A stretch of DNA of 64,000 bases, from assembly GCA_902786515.1 (NCBI GenBank), contig CADADA010000004.1, forward strand, positions 1 through 64,000, given 5' to 3'. Below are positions 46,589 to 55,289 of the stretch, in pieces; the stretch's first letter is position 1; the number at the start of each line of letters is the position of its first letter. Under the pieces are notes generated by a model, which made no database searches, was not told the origin of the DNA, and saw only the letters and a program-made list of their open reading frames with translations. This stretch comes from an uncultured Lachnospiraceae bacterium. Its GTDB lineage: Bacteria; Bacillota; Clostridia; Lachnospirales; Lachnospiraceae. Made by a program: the position numbers and the translations under genes.

Positions 46589-47674
46589 TTACTCTTCTTC
46601 TTTTGTCTCTGCTGCTTCATTATCCCTCTCAAGTGCCTTGATACTCAAGCTGATTTTCTTCTCATCTGCATTGAAATCAACAACCTTAGCTTCGATTTCC
46701 TGACCAACTTTCAATACATCAGCCGGCTTATCAACATGTTCTTTTGCAATCTGTGATACATGTAAAAGAGCATCAACACCTGTCTCTAACTCAACAAATG
46801 CACCAAAATCTGTCATTCTTGCTACTTTACCCTTTACTACTTTGCCAACAGCATAATTAACAGATGCTTTTAACCAAGGGTTTGTATCATCAAACTTAAG
46901 GCTCAATGCAATCTTTTCTCCATTGATATCTTTAACTAAAACCTTAAGCTCTGTTCCAACTTTGAAATTCTTCTTAGGATTCTCTACTCTTCCCCATGAC
47001 ATTTCTGAAATGTGAAGTAATCCGTCAATTCCGCCTAAATCAATGAAAGCACCGAAATCAGTAACATTCTTAACAACACCTGTTACAGTCTCTCCTACTT
47101 TTATGCTCTCAAGTAATTCTTTTCTCTTCTCGGCTTTTTCAGCAACCAATAACTGCTTACGGTCACCGATAATTCTTCTCTTTCTAGGATTGAATTCTGT
47201 AATAACAAATTCAATCTCCTGTCCCATGTACTTGTTCAAATCTTTCTCAAAAGTATCTGACACAAGGCTGGCAGGAATGAATACTCTTGACTCTTCAACA
47301 GATACACTTAATCCACCCGGATTAACCTGTACAACTTTTGCCTTGAGCACTTCTTTTGCTTCAAAAGCTTCCTCAAGTCTCTTATTTCCTTTTTCTGCTG
47401 CAAGCTTCTTGTAAGATAACATAACCTGACCTTCACCATCATTTACCTTTACAACTTTTGCTTCCATCTTGTCTCCGACTGATACGCATGTAGTGAGATC
47501 TACATTCGGTGTATTGGTATATTCATTTCTTGAAATAATACCATCTGACTTGTAACCTATATTCAAGACGATTTCATCTTCTTTTACGCTGATTACTGTG
47601 CCTTCAACAATCTCTCCTGTACGTATTTGTTTCATTTCTGTTTCTTCAAACATCTGTTCAAAACTTTCTGACAT
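46589..47674 (-). CDS. rpsA: S1 RNA-binding domain protein (ribosomal protein S1 homologue)
   Basis: This 361-residue protein has four S1 domains (roughly 15-85, 103-165, 185-255 and 272-342). The third and fourth carry the clearest GxVKxVTDFGAFIDLGG and GKVARMTDFGAFVEL motifs. It is the shorter Firmicutes form of S1, which helps mRNA binding to ribosomes. The gene overlaps ispH by 17 bases, and in many clostridia the two are fused. GAGGAGG inside ispH precedes the start. Confidence 0.88.
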   Translation of the reverse strand: MSESFEQMFEETEMKQIRTGEIVEGTVISVKEDEIVLNIGYKSDGIISRNEYTNTPNVDLTTCVSVGDKMEAKVVKVNDGEGQVMLSYKKLAAEKGNKRLEEAFEAKEVLKAKVVQVNPGGLSVSVEESRVFIPASLVSDTFEKDLNKYMGQEIEFVITEFNPRKRRIIGDRKQLLVAEKAEKRKELLESIKVGETVTGVVKNVTDFGAFIDLGGIDGLLHISEMSWGRVENPKKNFKVGTELKVLVKDINGEKIALSLKFDDTNPWLKASVNYAVGKVVKGKVARMTDFGAFVELETGVDALLHVSQIAKEHVDKPADVLKVGQEIEAKVVDFNADEKKISLSIKALERDNEAAETKEEE

Positions 47675-48509
47675 TAGTATGAACCTCCTCGATAATATTA
47701 TTTGGGGTTGATGCCCCAGCTGTAATACCTACGCAACTACTAGATTGAAGTTCGCACAAATCTATATCTTCTACTGTTTGTATATAATATGTTTTTTCAC
47801 ATTCTTTACGGCATATTTCATATAATTTCTGCGTATTAGAACTGTTTTTTCCACCTATTACAATCATAGAATCAACATTTGCTGCTATTTTCTTTGCTTC
47901 CGCCTGTCGTTCGTGTGTCGCGTTACATATAGTATCTAAAACATTTATATCATAACTCTTTTTTGAGATAATTTCAACAAGATATTTAAATTTATTGTAA
48001 TTAAATGTCGTTTGAGATACGATACATATTTTTTCACCAGGGTCTACACTTAATTTATCGGCTTCTTCCTCATTTCCGATAATAGTAGTATTTTCTCCTG
48101 ACCAGCCTCTTATTCCCTGTACTTCAGGATGATCTTTATTCCCTATAATAATGATATGACTACCATTATTCTTTTCTTTTTCCACGATTTTATGTATTTT
48201 TAATACAAAAGGACATGTAGCATCCACAATTTGTAAATTATTTTCCTTTGCTATATCATATACTTCTTTGTCAACACCATGTGAACGTATAATCACAATG
48301 CCCTCCTTAACACCTCTCAATTCGTCTTTTGATTCTATAATTGAAACCCCTTTATCTGCCAGATCGTTCACAACCTCTTCATTATGTATTATCGGTCCGT
48401 AAGTATAAATCTTTTTTACTTCTGCACATTCTATCTGCTCATACACTTTATCAACTGCCCTTTTTACTCCAAAGCAAAATCCGGCTGTTTCTGCAACAAC
48501 TACTTTCAC
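47658..48509 (-). CDS. ispH: 4-hydroxy-3-methylbut-2-enyl diphosphate reductase IspH
   Basis: IspH is the last enzyme of the non-mevalonate isoprenoid pathway, an iron-sulfur protein forming IPP and DMAPP. The 283-residue protein has the three cluster cysteines: Cys12 in AGFCFGVKRA, one near 97 in DATCPFV and one near 194 in DTICNATHER. It starts with GTG, whose G is the last base of the TAG stop of cmk, so translation is coupled. Confidence 0.95.
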   Translation of the reverse strand: MKVVVAETAGFCFGVKRAVDKVYEQIECAEVKKIYTYGPIIHNEEVVNDLADKGVSIIESKDELRGVKEGIVIIRSHGVDKEVYDIAKENNLQIVDATCPFVLKIHKIVEKEKNNGSHIIIIGNKDHPEVQGIRGWSGENTTIIGNEEEADKLSVDPGEKICIVSQTTFNYNKFKYLVEIISKKSYDINVLDTICNATHERQAEAKKIAANVDSMIVIGGKNSSNTQKLYEICRKECEKTYYIQTVEDIDLCELQSSSCVGITAGASTPNNIIEEVHTNVRKF

Positions 48510-49177
48510 TAAATTTCTTTCTCCTTTATTATCTTCTCTATTGTCTCTACCACCTGCTCTATCGTCATGTCAGAACTGTCAACTCTTATGGAATCTTCTG
48601 TTTCTGTCAGAGGTGCAATATCACGATTCATATCTCTGAAATCTCTTTCTTCTATATCTTTTTCAATTTCTTCGAGCGTGCACTCTATACCTTTTTCAGT
48701 CTGCTCAAGATATCTCCTTTTAGCTCTGGTTTTTACACTTGCCGTAAGATATATCTTAACCTGTGCATCAGGTAACACAAAACTTCCAATGTCTCTGCCA
48801 TCCATTATAACATTTTCTTTTTTTGCTATTTCCCTTTGCAAATCAAGCAGTTCATCTCTTACTCCTTTGTATACGGAAATGGATGAAGTCATGCGGCTGA
48901 CTTCCTCTGTCCTTATAAGGTGATTCACTTCTTCTCCGTTTAGAAACATTTTTTGCTCGCCGTCTTCATATTTTATTTCAACATTAGTTTTTCTGCAGAT
49001 TTCATTAATCTTTTCCTCTTCAGACGAATTTATTCCTTCTTTAATACATGCCAATGCAAGAGTTCTGTATATAGCTCCGGTATCTACATACACGAAGCCA
49101 ATATCTGCCGCTATTTTTTTTGCTATCGTACTTTTTCCTGCTCCTGCCGGTCCGTCAATTGCTACATTCATTTTCAT
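48509..49177 (-). CDS. cmk: Cytidylate kinase
   Basis: This 222-residue kinase phosphorylates CMP and dCMP with ATP. It carries the P-loop GPAGAGKS (9-16), the CMP-binding DTGAIYR near 31-37, and IMDGRDIGSFVLP. The size is typical. It heads the cmk-ispH-S1 operon, an order conserved in clostridia, and ends in TAG overlapping the GTG start of ispH. Confidence 0.95.
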   Translation of the reverse strand: MKMNVAIDGPAGAGKSTIAKKIAADIGFVYVDTGAIYRTLALACIKEGINSSEEEKINEICRKTNVEIKYEDGEQKMFLNGEEVNHLIRTEEVSRMTSSISVYKGVRDELLDLQREIAKKENVIMDGRDIGSFVLPDAQVKIYLTASVKTRAKRRYLEQTEKGIECTLEEIEKDIEERDFRDMNRDIAPLTETEDSIRVDSSDMTIEQVVETIEKIIKEKEI

Positions 49178-49193
49178 AATATTTTACTTCCTT

Positions 49194-50420
49194 TCACTCT
49201 ATACTGTTTCCTGCTAAATATCCCGTTGACCATGCAATCTGAAGATTGTAACCGCCCGTAAACGCATCAACGTCTATCATCTCACCCGCGAAATATAATC
49301 CTTTTACCTTCTTTGATTCCATTGTTGCTGGGTTTATTTCTTTAACATTAATTCCGCCATGTGTAATTATAGCCTCGTCAAAACCTCTTGTTCCCGTAAT
49401 TGTCAATGTAAATTCTTTCATGCTTTTAACAAGTCTTCTTCTTTCTTCTTTTGTTATCTCATGAATTTTCTTTGTTTCAGGAATTTCAGAGTAACGAATT
49501 ATACATGGTATCATTTTCTTTGGCAATAGCCTGTCTAATGAATTTTTTAAGTCCCTGTTTATGTTTAATTCAAAATCCCTTATTATCCTTGCATCAAGTT
49601 GTTCATCAGATAACGCAGGTTTTAAATCAATAACAAGCTTTAATTGATTATTCTCAATATGTTTTACAATTTTACTGCTTGCACTTAGTACAATAGGTCC
49701 GCTGACTCCAAAATGTGTAAACAGCATTTCACCAAATGCATTGTATAAACATTTCTTACCATTCAAAACCTTTATCTCAACGTTCTTAAGCGAAACTCCT
49801 TGCATTTCTTTAGGATAATCTTCTTTTATTAAAAGTGGTACAAGTGCAGGTAAAAACTTTGTTGTAGTATGCCCGGTTGAACCGATTATATCAAATCCAC
49901 TCCCATCAGAACCTGTAGATGCATATGATAATCCACCTGTCGCCATAATAACTGCATCTGCATTTACCCTTTTCCCGTTTATAACAGCCCCTTCGACTCT
50001 TTCATCCTCAACAATAAGTCTGTCCATATTATGTTTTAATTTTATTTTTACTCCCATTTCTTTTAATTTTTTTTCCAGAACTTTTATTACATCAGATGAT
50101 TTATCAGAAGAAGGAAAGACTCTGTTTCCACGTTCTATCTTAGTCGACAACCCAATATCTTCAAAAAAGTCAATCACAGCCTGATTTGTAAATGTATACA
50201 ATGCACTATACATAAACTTAGGATTTGTTACAATATTTTCAAATACTTCTTCTATATCTGAAGCGTTTGTAATATTACATCTGCCTTTTCCTGTGATAAA
50301 CAGTTTTTTTCCCAGTTTTTCATTATGATCGATTAAAGTAACTTCATGCCCTGCACCTGCTGACTGTATCGCTGCCATCATTCCTGCCGGCCCCGCACCT
50401 GCTACTATTACTTTACTCAT
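49194..50420 (-). CDS. BaiN/HI0933-family FAD-dependent oxidoreductase
   Basis: This 408-residue flavoprotein has the N-terminal FAD motif GAGPAGMMAA (7-16), the family signature KLFITGKGRCNITNA (about 39-53), and the C-terminal GEMIDVDAFTGGYNLQIAWS. Members of the HI0933 family include BaiN, which reduces bile-acid intermediates, but most have unknown substrates. The gene is 16 bases upstream of cmk and may share its transcript. Confidence 0.88.
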   Translation of the reverse strand: MSKVIVAGAGPAGMMAAIQSAGAGHEVTLIDHNEKLGKKLFITGKGRCNITNASDIEEVFENIVTNPKFMYSALYTFTNQAVIDFFEDIGLSTKIERGNRVFPSSDKSSDVIKVLEKKLKEMGVKIKLKHNMDRLIVEDERVEGAVINGKRVNADAVIMATGGLSYASTGSDGSGFDIIGSTGHTTTKFLPALVPLLIKEDYPKEMQGVSLKNVEIKVLNGKKCLYNAFGEMLFTHFGVSGPIVLSASSKIVKHIENNQLKLVIDLKPALSDEQLDARIIRDFELNINRDLKNSLDRLLPKKMIPCIIRYSEIPETKKIHEITKEERRRLVKSMKEFTLTITGTRGFDEAIITHGGINVKEINPATMESKKVKGLYFAGEMIDVDAFTGGYNLQIAWSTGYLAGNSIE

Positions 50421-50438
50421 GTAATTTTACTCCTTCCT

Positions 50439-51344
50439 TTATTTCGTGTGTATATCAATCGTATCATCAAAAATATCCATTTCATCTCCTTCATATGACT
50501 GATAATCTTCCCTTATTTTTTTTAACATTTCCATATTTTCCTTAACTTTATCCTGTTTTTTTATACTCAAAGCCACTACTATGGCATTAATAAGACTTAC
50601 AGGTGCTGTAATTGAATCCATCATGGACGTTAATTCACTTTTAGCAAAAAGATTACACGAACTGTAAAGATTCATTGGTGAATTAACATTGTCAGTTATA
50701 GCTATTACTTTTGCACTCCTGTCATTTGCAAATTCCATAGCTTTTAATGTCGTTTTTGAATATCTTGGAAAACTGATTCCAAGCATTACATCGTTCTTAT
50801 TTATTCTCATAATCTGTTCATAGATTTCAGTTGAATTACTTGTGCTTATAATTCTGACATTATCAAACATAAGGTTAAAATAAAATCCCATAAGTTCTGC
50901 AAGTGGAAGACAGTTTCTTATTCCGACAATATATATACATTCAGCCGAAAGGATACTTTCTATAGCTTCATCAAATATATTTGTATCCAGCATTTCCAAT
51001 GTCATTTTTAATTTATTTATATCCGAACACATAACACTGTTTATAACGTCTGCGCCCGGCATGTTTTCATTATCTATGTCTATCCGGTCTATTCGGTCAA
51101 GTTTTTTTCTGACCATACCGCTTAATTCTTTTTGAAACTCAGGATATCCGCTATATCCTATAAATGATGCGAATCTCACAACTGTAGATTCGCTTACTCC
51201 CACTGTTTTTCCTAACTCTGCCGCTGTCATGAAAGCTGCTTTATCATAATTTTGTGTAACATAAACAGATATTTTTTTCTGTCCCTTGCTCATTTTTTTG
51301 AGTTTATTCCTAATTCTTTCTTCCACAATTATCTCTCCATACAT
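50439..51344 (-). CDS. RpiR-family transcriptional regulator (HTH plus SIS domain)
   Basis: This 301-residue regulator has an N-terminal helix-turn-helix (about 20-75, TAAELGKTVGVSESTVVRFA) and a C-terminal SIS sugar-phosphate-binding domain (about 115-255). RpiR/MurR proteins control sugar, amino sugar or sialic acid genes in response to phosphorylated sugars. No sugar catabolic operon is immediately adjacent, so its target is unclear; the gene is followed by the flavoprotein gene. Confidence 0.9.
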   Translation of the reverse strand: MYGEIIVEERIRNKLKKMSKGQKKISVYVTQNYDKAAFMTAAELGKTVGVSESTVVRFASFIGYSGYPEFQKELSGMVRKKLDRIDRIDIDNENMPGADVINSVMCSDINKLKMTLEMLDTNIFDEAIESILSAECIYIVGIRNCLPLAELMGFYFNLMFDNVRIISTSNSTEIYEQIMRINKNDVMLGISFPRYSKTTLKAMEFANDRSAKVIAITDNVNSPMNLYSSCNLFAKSELTSMMDSITAPVSLINAIVVALSIKKQDKVKENMEMLKKIREDYQSYEGDEMDIFDDTIDIHTK

Positions 51345-51369
51345 TAGTATAGCTTCTTTTCGTTATGCT

Positions 51370-51405
51370 ATAAACCGGAAGAAATAACTATTTCTCCCGG
51401 TTTAT
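51370..51405 (-). terminator. Strong hairpin after pycB-like gene
   Basis: On the minus strand a 17-bp stem (ATAAACCGGGAG and so on, one G-T pair) folds around a minimal loop, 12 bases after the carboxyltransferase gene stop. It lacks a following T-tract, so it is a candidate terminator or RNA-stabilising end of the Na+ pump operon. Confidence 0.65.
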
Positions 51406-51416
51406 CTATTATAACT

Positions 51417-52829
51417 TTATACAGGATATGCTCCACTTTTCGAATCTGCCTGTGACGGATCAATCTTTGTCTGCTGTGCTTCCCTGTATTTGAAAAACTC
51501 TGTTGCAACCTGTGGGAACAATGCATATGACAATACATCCTCGTCCTGCTGAATATATGCAGCAGCTTCTTCTCTATATTTCTCAAGCTGAGGCTTAATC
51601 TTATCAGCCGGTCTGCATGTAATCGGCTTCTTATCTCCAATTGCCTTTTTCTGTACTTCTTTGTTAAACGGCTTAACTGTCTTACCAAATTCACCACTCA
51701 ATATCTTCTTAGACTCTTTTGTAATCATCTTATATCTTTCGCCCTGAAGAACATTTAATACAGCCTGTGTACCAACTATCTGTGATGAAGGCGTAACAAG
51801 AGGAGGCTCACCAAAATCTTTACGTACTCTTGGAATTTCCTCAAGAACTTCCTGATATTTATCCTCTGCATGTGCCTCACTTAACTGTGAAACAAGGTTT
51901 GATAACATTCCACCCGGAACCTGATATAATAATGTCTTGATATTAACGCCAAGAACCTTTGTATTCATAAGACCTGATTCTAATGCTTCTTCTCTCATAG
52001 GTCTGAAATAATCTGCAATCTCTGCTAAAAGTGTCTGGTCAAGGCCTGTATCATACTCAGTTCCTTTAAATGTCTCTACCATAACTTCTGTTGCCGGCTG
52101 GCTTGTTCCCATTGAAAAAGGAGATATAGCCGTGTCAATCACATCTGCTCCAGCTTCAACGGCCTTTAAGTATGTCATAGATGCAACACCTGAAGTATAA
52201 TGAGTATGCATCTGTATAGGAAGCGATGTACCTTCCTTTAACGCCTGAACTAACTCTGTAGCCTTATATGGAAGTAATAATCCTGCCATATCCTTTATAC
52301 ACAATGAATCTGCACCCATATCCTCAATTTTTTTTGCTGTCTCTTTCCAATAATCAAGTGTGTATGCATCTCCTAATGTGTAAGAAAGTGCTATCTGAGC
52401 ATGTCCTTTTTCTTTTTTTGCAGCATTTACGGCTGTTTTCAGGTTATCTAAATCATTAAAACAATCAAATATTCTGATAATATCAATACCATTTGCAATA
52501 GACTTCTGTACAAAATATTCAACTACGTCATCTGCATAATGATTATATCCTAAAATATTCTGTCCTCTGAATAACATCTGCAACTTTGTATTCTTAAATC
52601 CGTCTCTTAACTTTCTAAGTCTTTCCCACGGATCCTCTTTTAAAAATCTGAGAGATGCATCAAATGTTGCTCCACCCCAGCATTCTACTGAATGGTATCC
52701 AACTTTATCCATCTTATCAATAATAGGAAGCATCTGCTCTGTAGACATTCTTGTTGCTATTAATGACTGATGGGCATCACGCAAAACTGTTTCTGTAATT
52801 TCAATCGGTTTTTTAACCTTCTCTGCCAT
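51417..52829 (-). CDS. Pyruvate/oxaloacetate carboxyltransferase (OadA/PycB-type, no biotin domain)
   Basis: This 470-residue protein is the carboxyltransferase part of oxaloacetate decarboxylase alpha or pyruvate carboxylase subunit B. It has VLRDAHQS with the metal-binding Asp17, the lysine-bearing SLCIKDMAG and the metal-binding MHTHYTSG motif. The biotin domain often found at its C-terminus is missing and is replaced by a separate biotin carrier three genes upstream. It should move a carboxyl group between biotin and pyruvate/oxaloacetate. It is the last gene of the operon, separated from oadB by two hairpins. Confidence 0.9.
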   Translation of the reverse strand: MAEKVKKPIEITETVLRDAHQSLIATRMSTEQMLPIIDKMDKVGYHSVECWGGATFDASLRFLKEDPWERLRKLRDGFKNTKLQMLFRGQNILGYNHYADDVVEYFVQKSIANGIDIIRIFDCFNDLDNLKTAVNAAKKEKGHAQIALSYTLGDAYTLDYWKETAKKIEDMGADSLCIKDMAGLLLPYKATELVQALKEGTSLPIQMHTHYTSGVASMTYLKAVEAGADVIDTAISPFSMGTSQPATEVMVETFKGTEYDTGLDQTLLAEIADYFRPMREEALESGLMNTKVLGVNIKTLLYQVPGGMLSNLVSQLSEAHAEDKYQEVLEEIPRVRKDFGEPPLVTPSSQIVGTQAVLNVLQGERYKMITKESKKILSGEFGKTVKPFNKEVQKKAIGDKKPITCRPADKIKPQLEKYREEAAAYIQQDEDVLSYALFPQVATEFFKYREAQQTKIDPSQADSKSGAYPV

Positions 52830-52877
52830 TTTATCACTCCATTCTGTCGTATAAACGACTTAATTCATATTTACTGC

Positions 52878-52940
52878 AAATTGTGGCGGCTGCGACACAA
52901 TTTGACGTATGTAAATTTGCCTGCAGGCAAATTTACATAC
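52878..52940 (-). other. Two hairpins between oadB and the carboxyltransferase gene
   Basis: 52907-52940 is a perfect 34-base palindrome (15-bp stem, TGCA centre) that begins at the oadB stop codon. 52878-52903 forms an 8-bp stem (AAATTGTG). Neither has a T-tract, so transcription probably continues, and they may set the ratio of upstream to downstream message. Confidence 0.7.
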
Positions 52941-54094
52941 TATGCTCCGATTCCAAATATAGCCATAAATGTTCCGGCTGCTACTGCTGTACCGATAACA
53001 CCGGCAACATTCGGTCCCATGGCATGCATAAGCAGGAAGTTTGAAGGATCTTCTTCAGCTCCAACCTTCTGTGATACTCTTGCTGCCATAGGAACAGCTG
53101 AAACACCTGCTGAACCAATTAAAGGATTTATCTTTCCATGAGATAAGAAGCACATAAGTTTTCCAATCAATACACCTGCAGCAGTACCGAACGCAAATGC
53201 AATTAATCCCAGGGCTACAATCTTAATAGTATCAAGGTTCAAAAATGCTTCTGCACTTGTAGTTGCACCTACACTTGTACCTAAAAGGATAACTACTATA
53301 TACATAAGTGCATTTGATGCAGTATCTGTAAGCTGCTTAACAACACCACATTCTCTGAAAAGATTTCCAAGCATCAACATACCTACAAGAGGTGCTGTAG
53401 TAGGCAATATCAATACTACAACTATAGTGATAACAATAGGGAATAAAATCTTCTCAAGCTTTGAAACAGGTCTTAACTGTTCCATCTTTATCTTTCTTTC
53501 CTTTTCTGTCGTAAGCAGTCTCATAATCGGTGGCTGTATAATCGGCACAAGTGACATATACGAATAGGCTGCAACCGCAATTGGTCCGAGTAATGAAGTC
53601 TGACCAAGCTTTCCTGCAAGGAAAATGGATGTAGGACCATCAGCTCCACCTATGATTGAAATAGCGGCAGCTGCCTTATCATTGAAGCCCATAAAAATCG
53701 CCATAAAATATGCGATATAAATACCAAACTGTGCAGCAGCACCCATAATAAAGCACTTTGGATTCGCAATCAACGGTCCAAAATCTGTCATTGCTCCAAC
53801 TCCCAAGAATATCAGAGATGGCAGAATACTCCACTCATCTAATTTATAAAAATAATGTAATAATCCACCTACACCGTTAGATGACTCCTCGATTTTAAGC
53901 ATTATATCCGGGTACATGTTTACCAATAACATACCAAATGCAATAGGAACAAGCAATAATGGCTCATATTCTTTTGCAATCGCCAGATATAAAAACACTA
54001 AAGCAACAAGAATCATAATATAATTTCCAACCGTAAGATTAAAAAACGCAGTCTGGTGAACTAAATTATCCAATGTATTAACAATGTAATCCAT
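52940..54094 (-). CDS. Na+-translocating decarboxylase beta subunit (OadB/GcdB/MmdB type)
   Basis: This 384-residue membrane protein with nine or more helices is the sodium channel of biotin-dependent decarboxylases, which use decarboxylation of a carboxybiotin to pump Na+ outward. It has the conserved GGADGPTSIF (about 150-159, with the key aspartate) and the GSAGVSAVPMAARVSQ segment near the end. Which acid is decarboxylated depends on its partners; the beta subunit does not tell. It ends in TAG. Confidence 0.93.
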   Translation of the reverse strand: MDYIVNTLDNLVHQTAFFNLTVGNYIMILVALVFLYLAIAKEYEPLLLVPIAFGMLLVNMYPDIMLKIEESSNGVGGLLHYFYKLDEWSILPSLIFLGVGAMTDFGPLIANPKCFIMGAAAQFGIYIAYFMAIFMGFNDKAAAAISIIGGADGPTSIFLAGKLGQTSLLGPIAVAAYSYMSLVPIIQPPIMRLLTTEKERKIKMEQLRPVSKLEKILFPIVITIVVVLILPTTAPLVGMLMLGNLFRECGVVKQLTDTASNALMYIVVILLGTSVGATTSAEAFLNLDTIKIVALGLIAFAFGTAAGVLIGKLMCFLSHGKINPLIGSAGVSAVPMAARVSQKVGAEEDPSNFLLMHAMGPNVAGVIGTAVAAGTFMAIFGIGA

Positions 54095-54120
54095 TTTATT
54101 TCCTCCTGTATCTATGGAAA

Positions 54121-54483
54121 TTAATTCATAGTTGCCAAAACATTTCCAGATTCAACACTTGCACCTTCACTTACATCGATACTTGCAATTGTTCCATCTT
54201 CAGGCGCAACAATCTCATTTTCCATCTTCATCGCTTCAAGAATCATGATTACATCGCCCTTCTTTACAGCCTGACCTGCACTTACCTTTACCGATAAAAT
54301 CTTACCAGGCATAGGAGCTGTCACACTCTTACTTCCTTTTGTACCTGATGCAGCCTTTTTAGCAGGTGCTTTCTTGGCAGGTGCTGCACTTGCTGTATTA
54401 ACAGGAGCTGCTCCTGTACCTGAAGTCTCCTCAACCACTACATCATACTCTGTTCCGTTTACTGTAATTTTATATGTCTTCAT
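54121..54483 (-). CDS. Biotin carboxyl carrier protein
   Basis: This 120-residue protein has a short N-terminal domain, an Ala/Pro/Lys hinge (about 25-50) and a biotinyl domain with Lys86 in EAMKMEN as the biotin attachment site. It carries the carboxyl group between the carboxyltransferases and the membrane beta subunit. It is the only carrier gene in the operon, so both carboxyltransferases probably share it. Confidence 0.94.
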   Translation of the reverse strand: MKTYKITVNGTEYDVVVEETSGTGAAPVNTASAAPAKKAPAKKAASGTKGSKSVTAPMPGKILSVKVSAGQAVKKGDVIMILEAMKMENEIVAPEDGTIASIDVSEGASVESGNVLATMN

Positions 54484-54504
54484 TTTTAAATTCCTCCTTA
54501 AATG

Positions 54505-55275
54505 CTATGCACTTTTCCACTTATTTTGTGTTCTTCTTCTAATAGAACGTACTACAAATCCATCTGAGCTGCCGCCCTGTGATGCAGCAATTGCAGCTGT
54601 TATGACAGCGACAAGTTCCAAATCATCTACAAGTTCTTCCTCTGCCTCATCTTCTTCTGTTGTCTTTACATCATTTTTAACAACATCTGATTTCTTTTTC
54701 TGAGCAGAATTTATTATTCCAAATAAACTGATTACGAAAGAAAGGAAGATTAATACTATAAATACAGTTCCCATACCCATCAGGGTATTCATTCCTGCTT
54801 TTCCCATCTTTGCGCCCATTCCTGATGACTTTTCATCCTGTATCAATGTAAACGATATATCAACCGGAATGACATCATCATTAATTGGCTGGAATTTTGC
54901 TACCAGCTTTACATCTGATTTTTTGAAATGTACAACTGACTGTGCAACTATACAATCGTCATATTCTTCAATATCACATCTCTCTACCGAAACAAAATCG
55001 CCAATACCTGTATCCTTTACAGCCTTATAAGACTCAAATGCAGCTCTGCTCATACCAACGTTATTATCAATAAAGTACTCTATCTCTGCATCTGACTTGC
55101 TACCAAAATACTGTGCCGTAGATTCCATGCCGGAATTAATATCTTCATACTGATATTCGAACGGAGCACTTCCGGCAGCATAAACAAAACTGTTTGTCTT
55201 AGAAAATACTAGCACTAATACTACAACCGATACCAATAGAATAGCCGACATAAGAGAATTAGAAATTTTTTTCAT
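54505..55275 (-). CDS. Na+ pump decarboxylase gamma subunit with extracytoplasmic domain
   Basis: This 256-residue protein has a signal-like first helix (about 9-29), an extracytoplasmic region of about 130 residues, and then an OadG-like membrane helix (about 166-190) followed by a charged cytoplasmic tail. In OadG the helix and the tail anchor the complex. The extracytoplasmic domain is an addition common in Firmicutes with no known role. The gene starts 14 bases after the acyl-CoA carboxyltransferase gene. Confidence 0.75.
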   Translation of the reverse strand: MKKISNSLMSAILLVSVVVLVLVFSKTNSFVYAAGSAPFEYQYEDINSGMESTAQYFGSKSDAEIEYFIDNNVGMSRAAFESYKAVKDTGIGDFVSVERCDIEEYDDCIVAQSVVHFKKSDVKLVAKFQPINDDVIPVDISFTLIQDEKSSGMGAKMGKAGMNTLMGMGTVFIVLIFLSFVISLFGIINSAQKKKSDVVKNDVKTTEEDEAEEELVDDLELVAVITAAIAASQGGSSDGFVVRSIRRRTQNKWKSA

Positions 55276-55289
55276 GTCTGCACCTCACC

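Noticed and set aside
53000-54000. OadB as a sure oxaloacetate decarboxylase beta subunit
   Set aside because: Beta subunits of oxaloacetate, methylmalonyl-CoA and glutaconyl-CoA decarboxylases are too alike to tell apart, so only the pump type is called.
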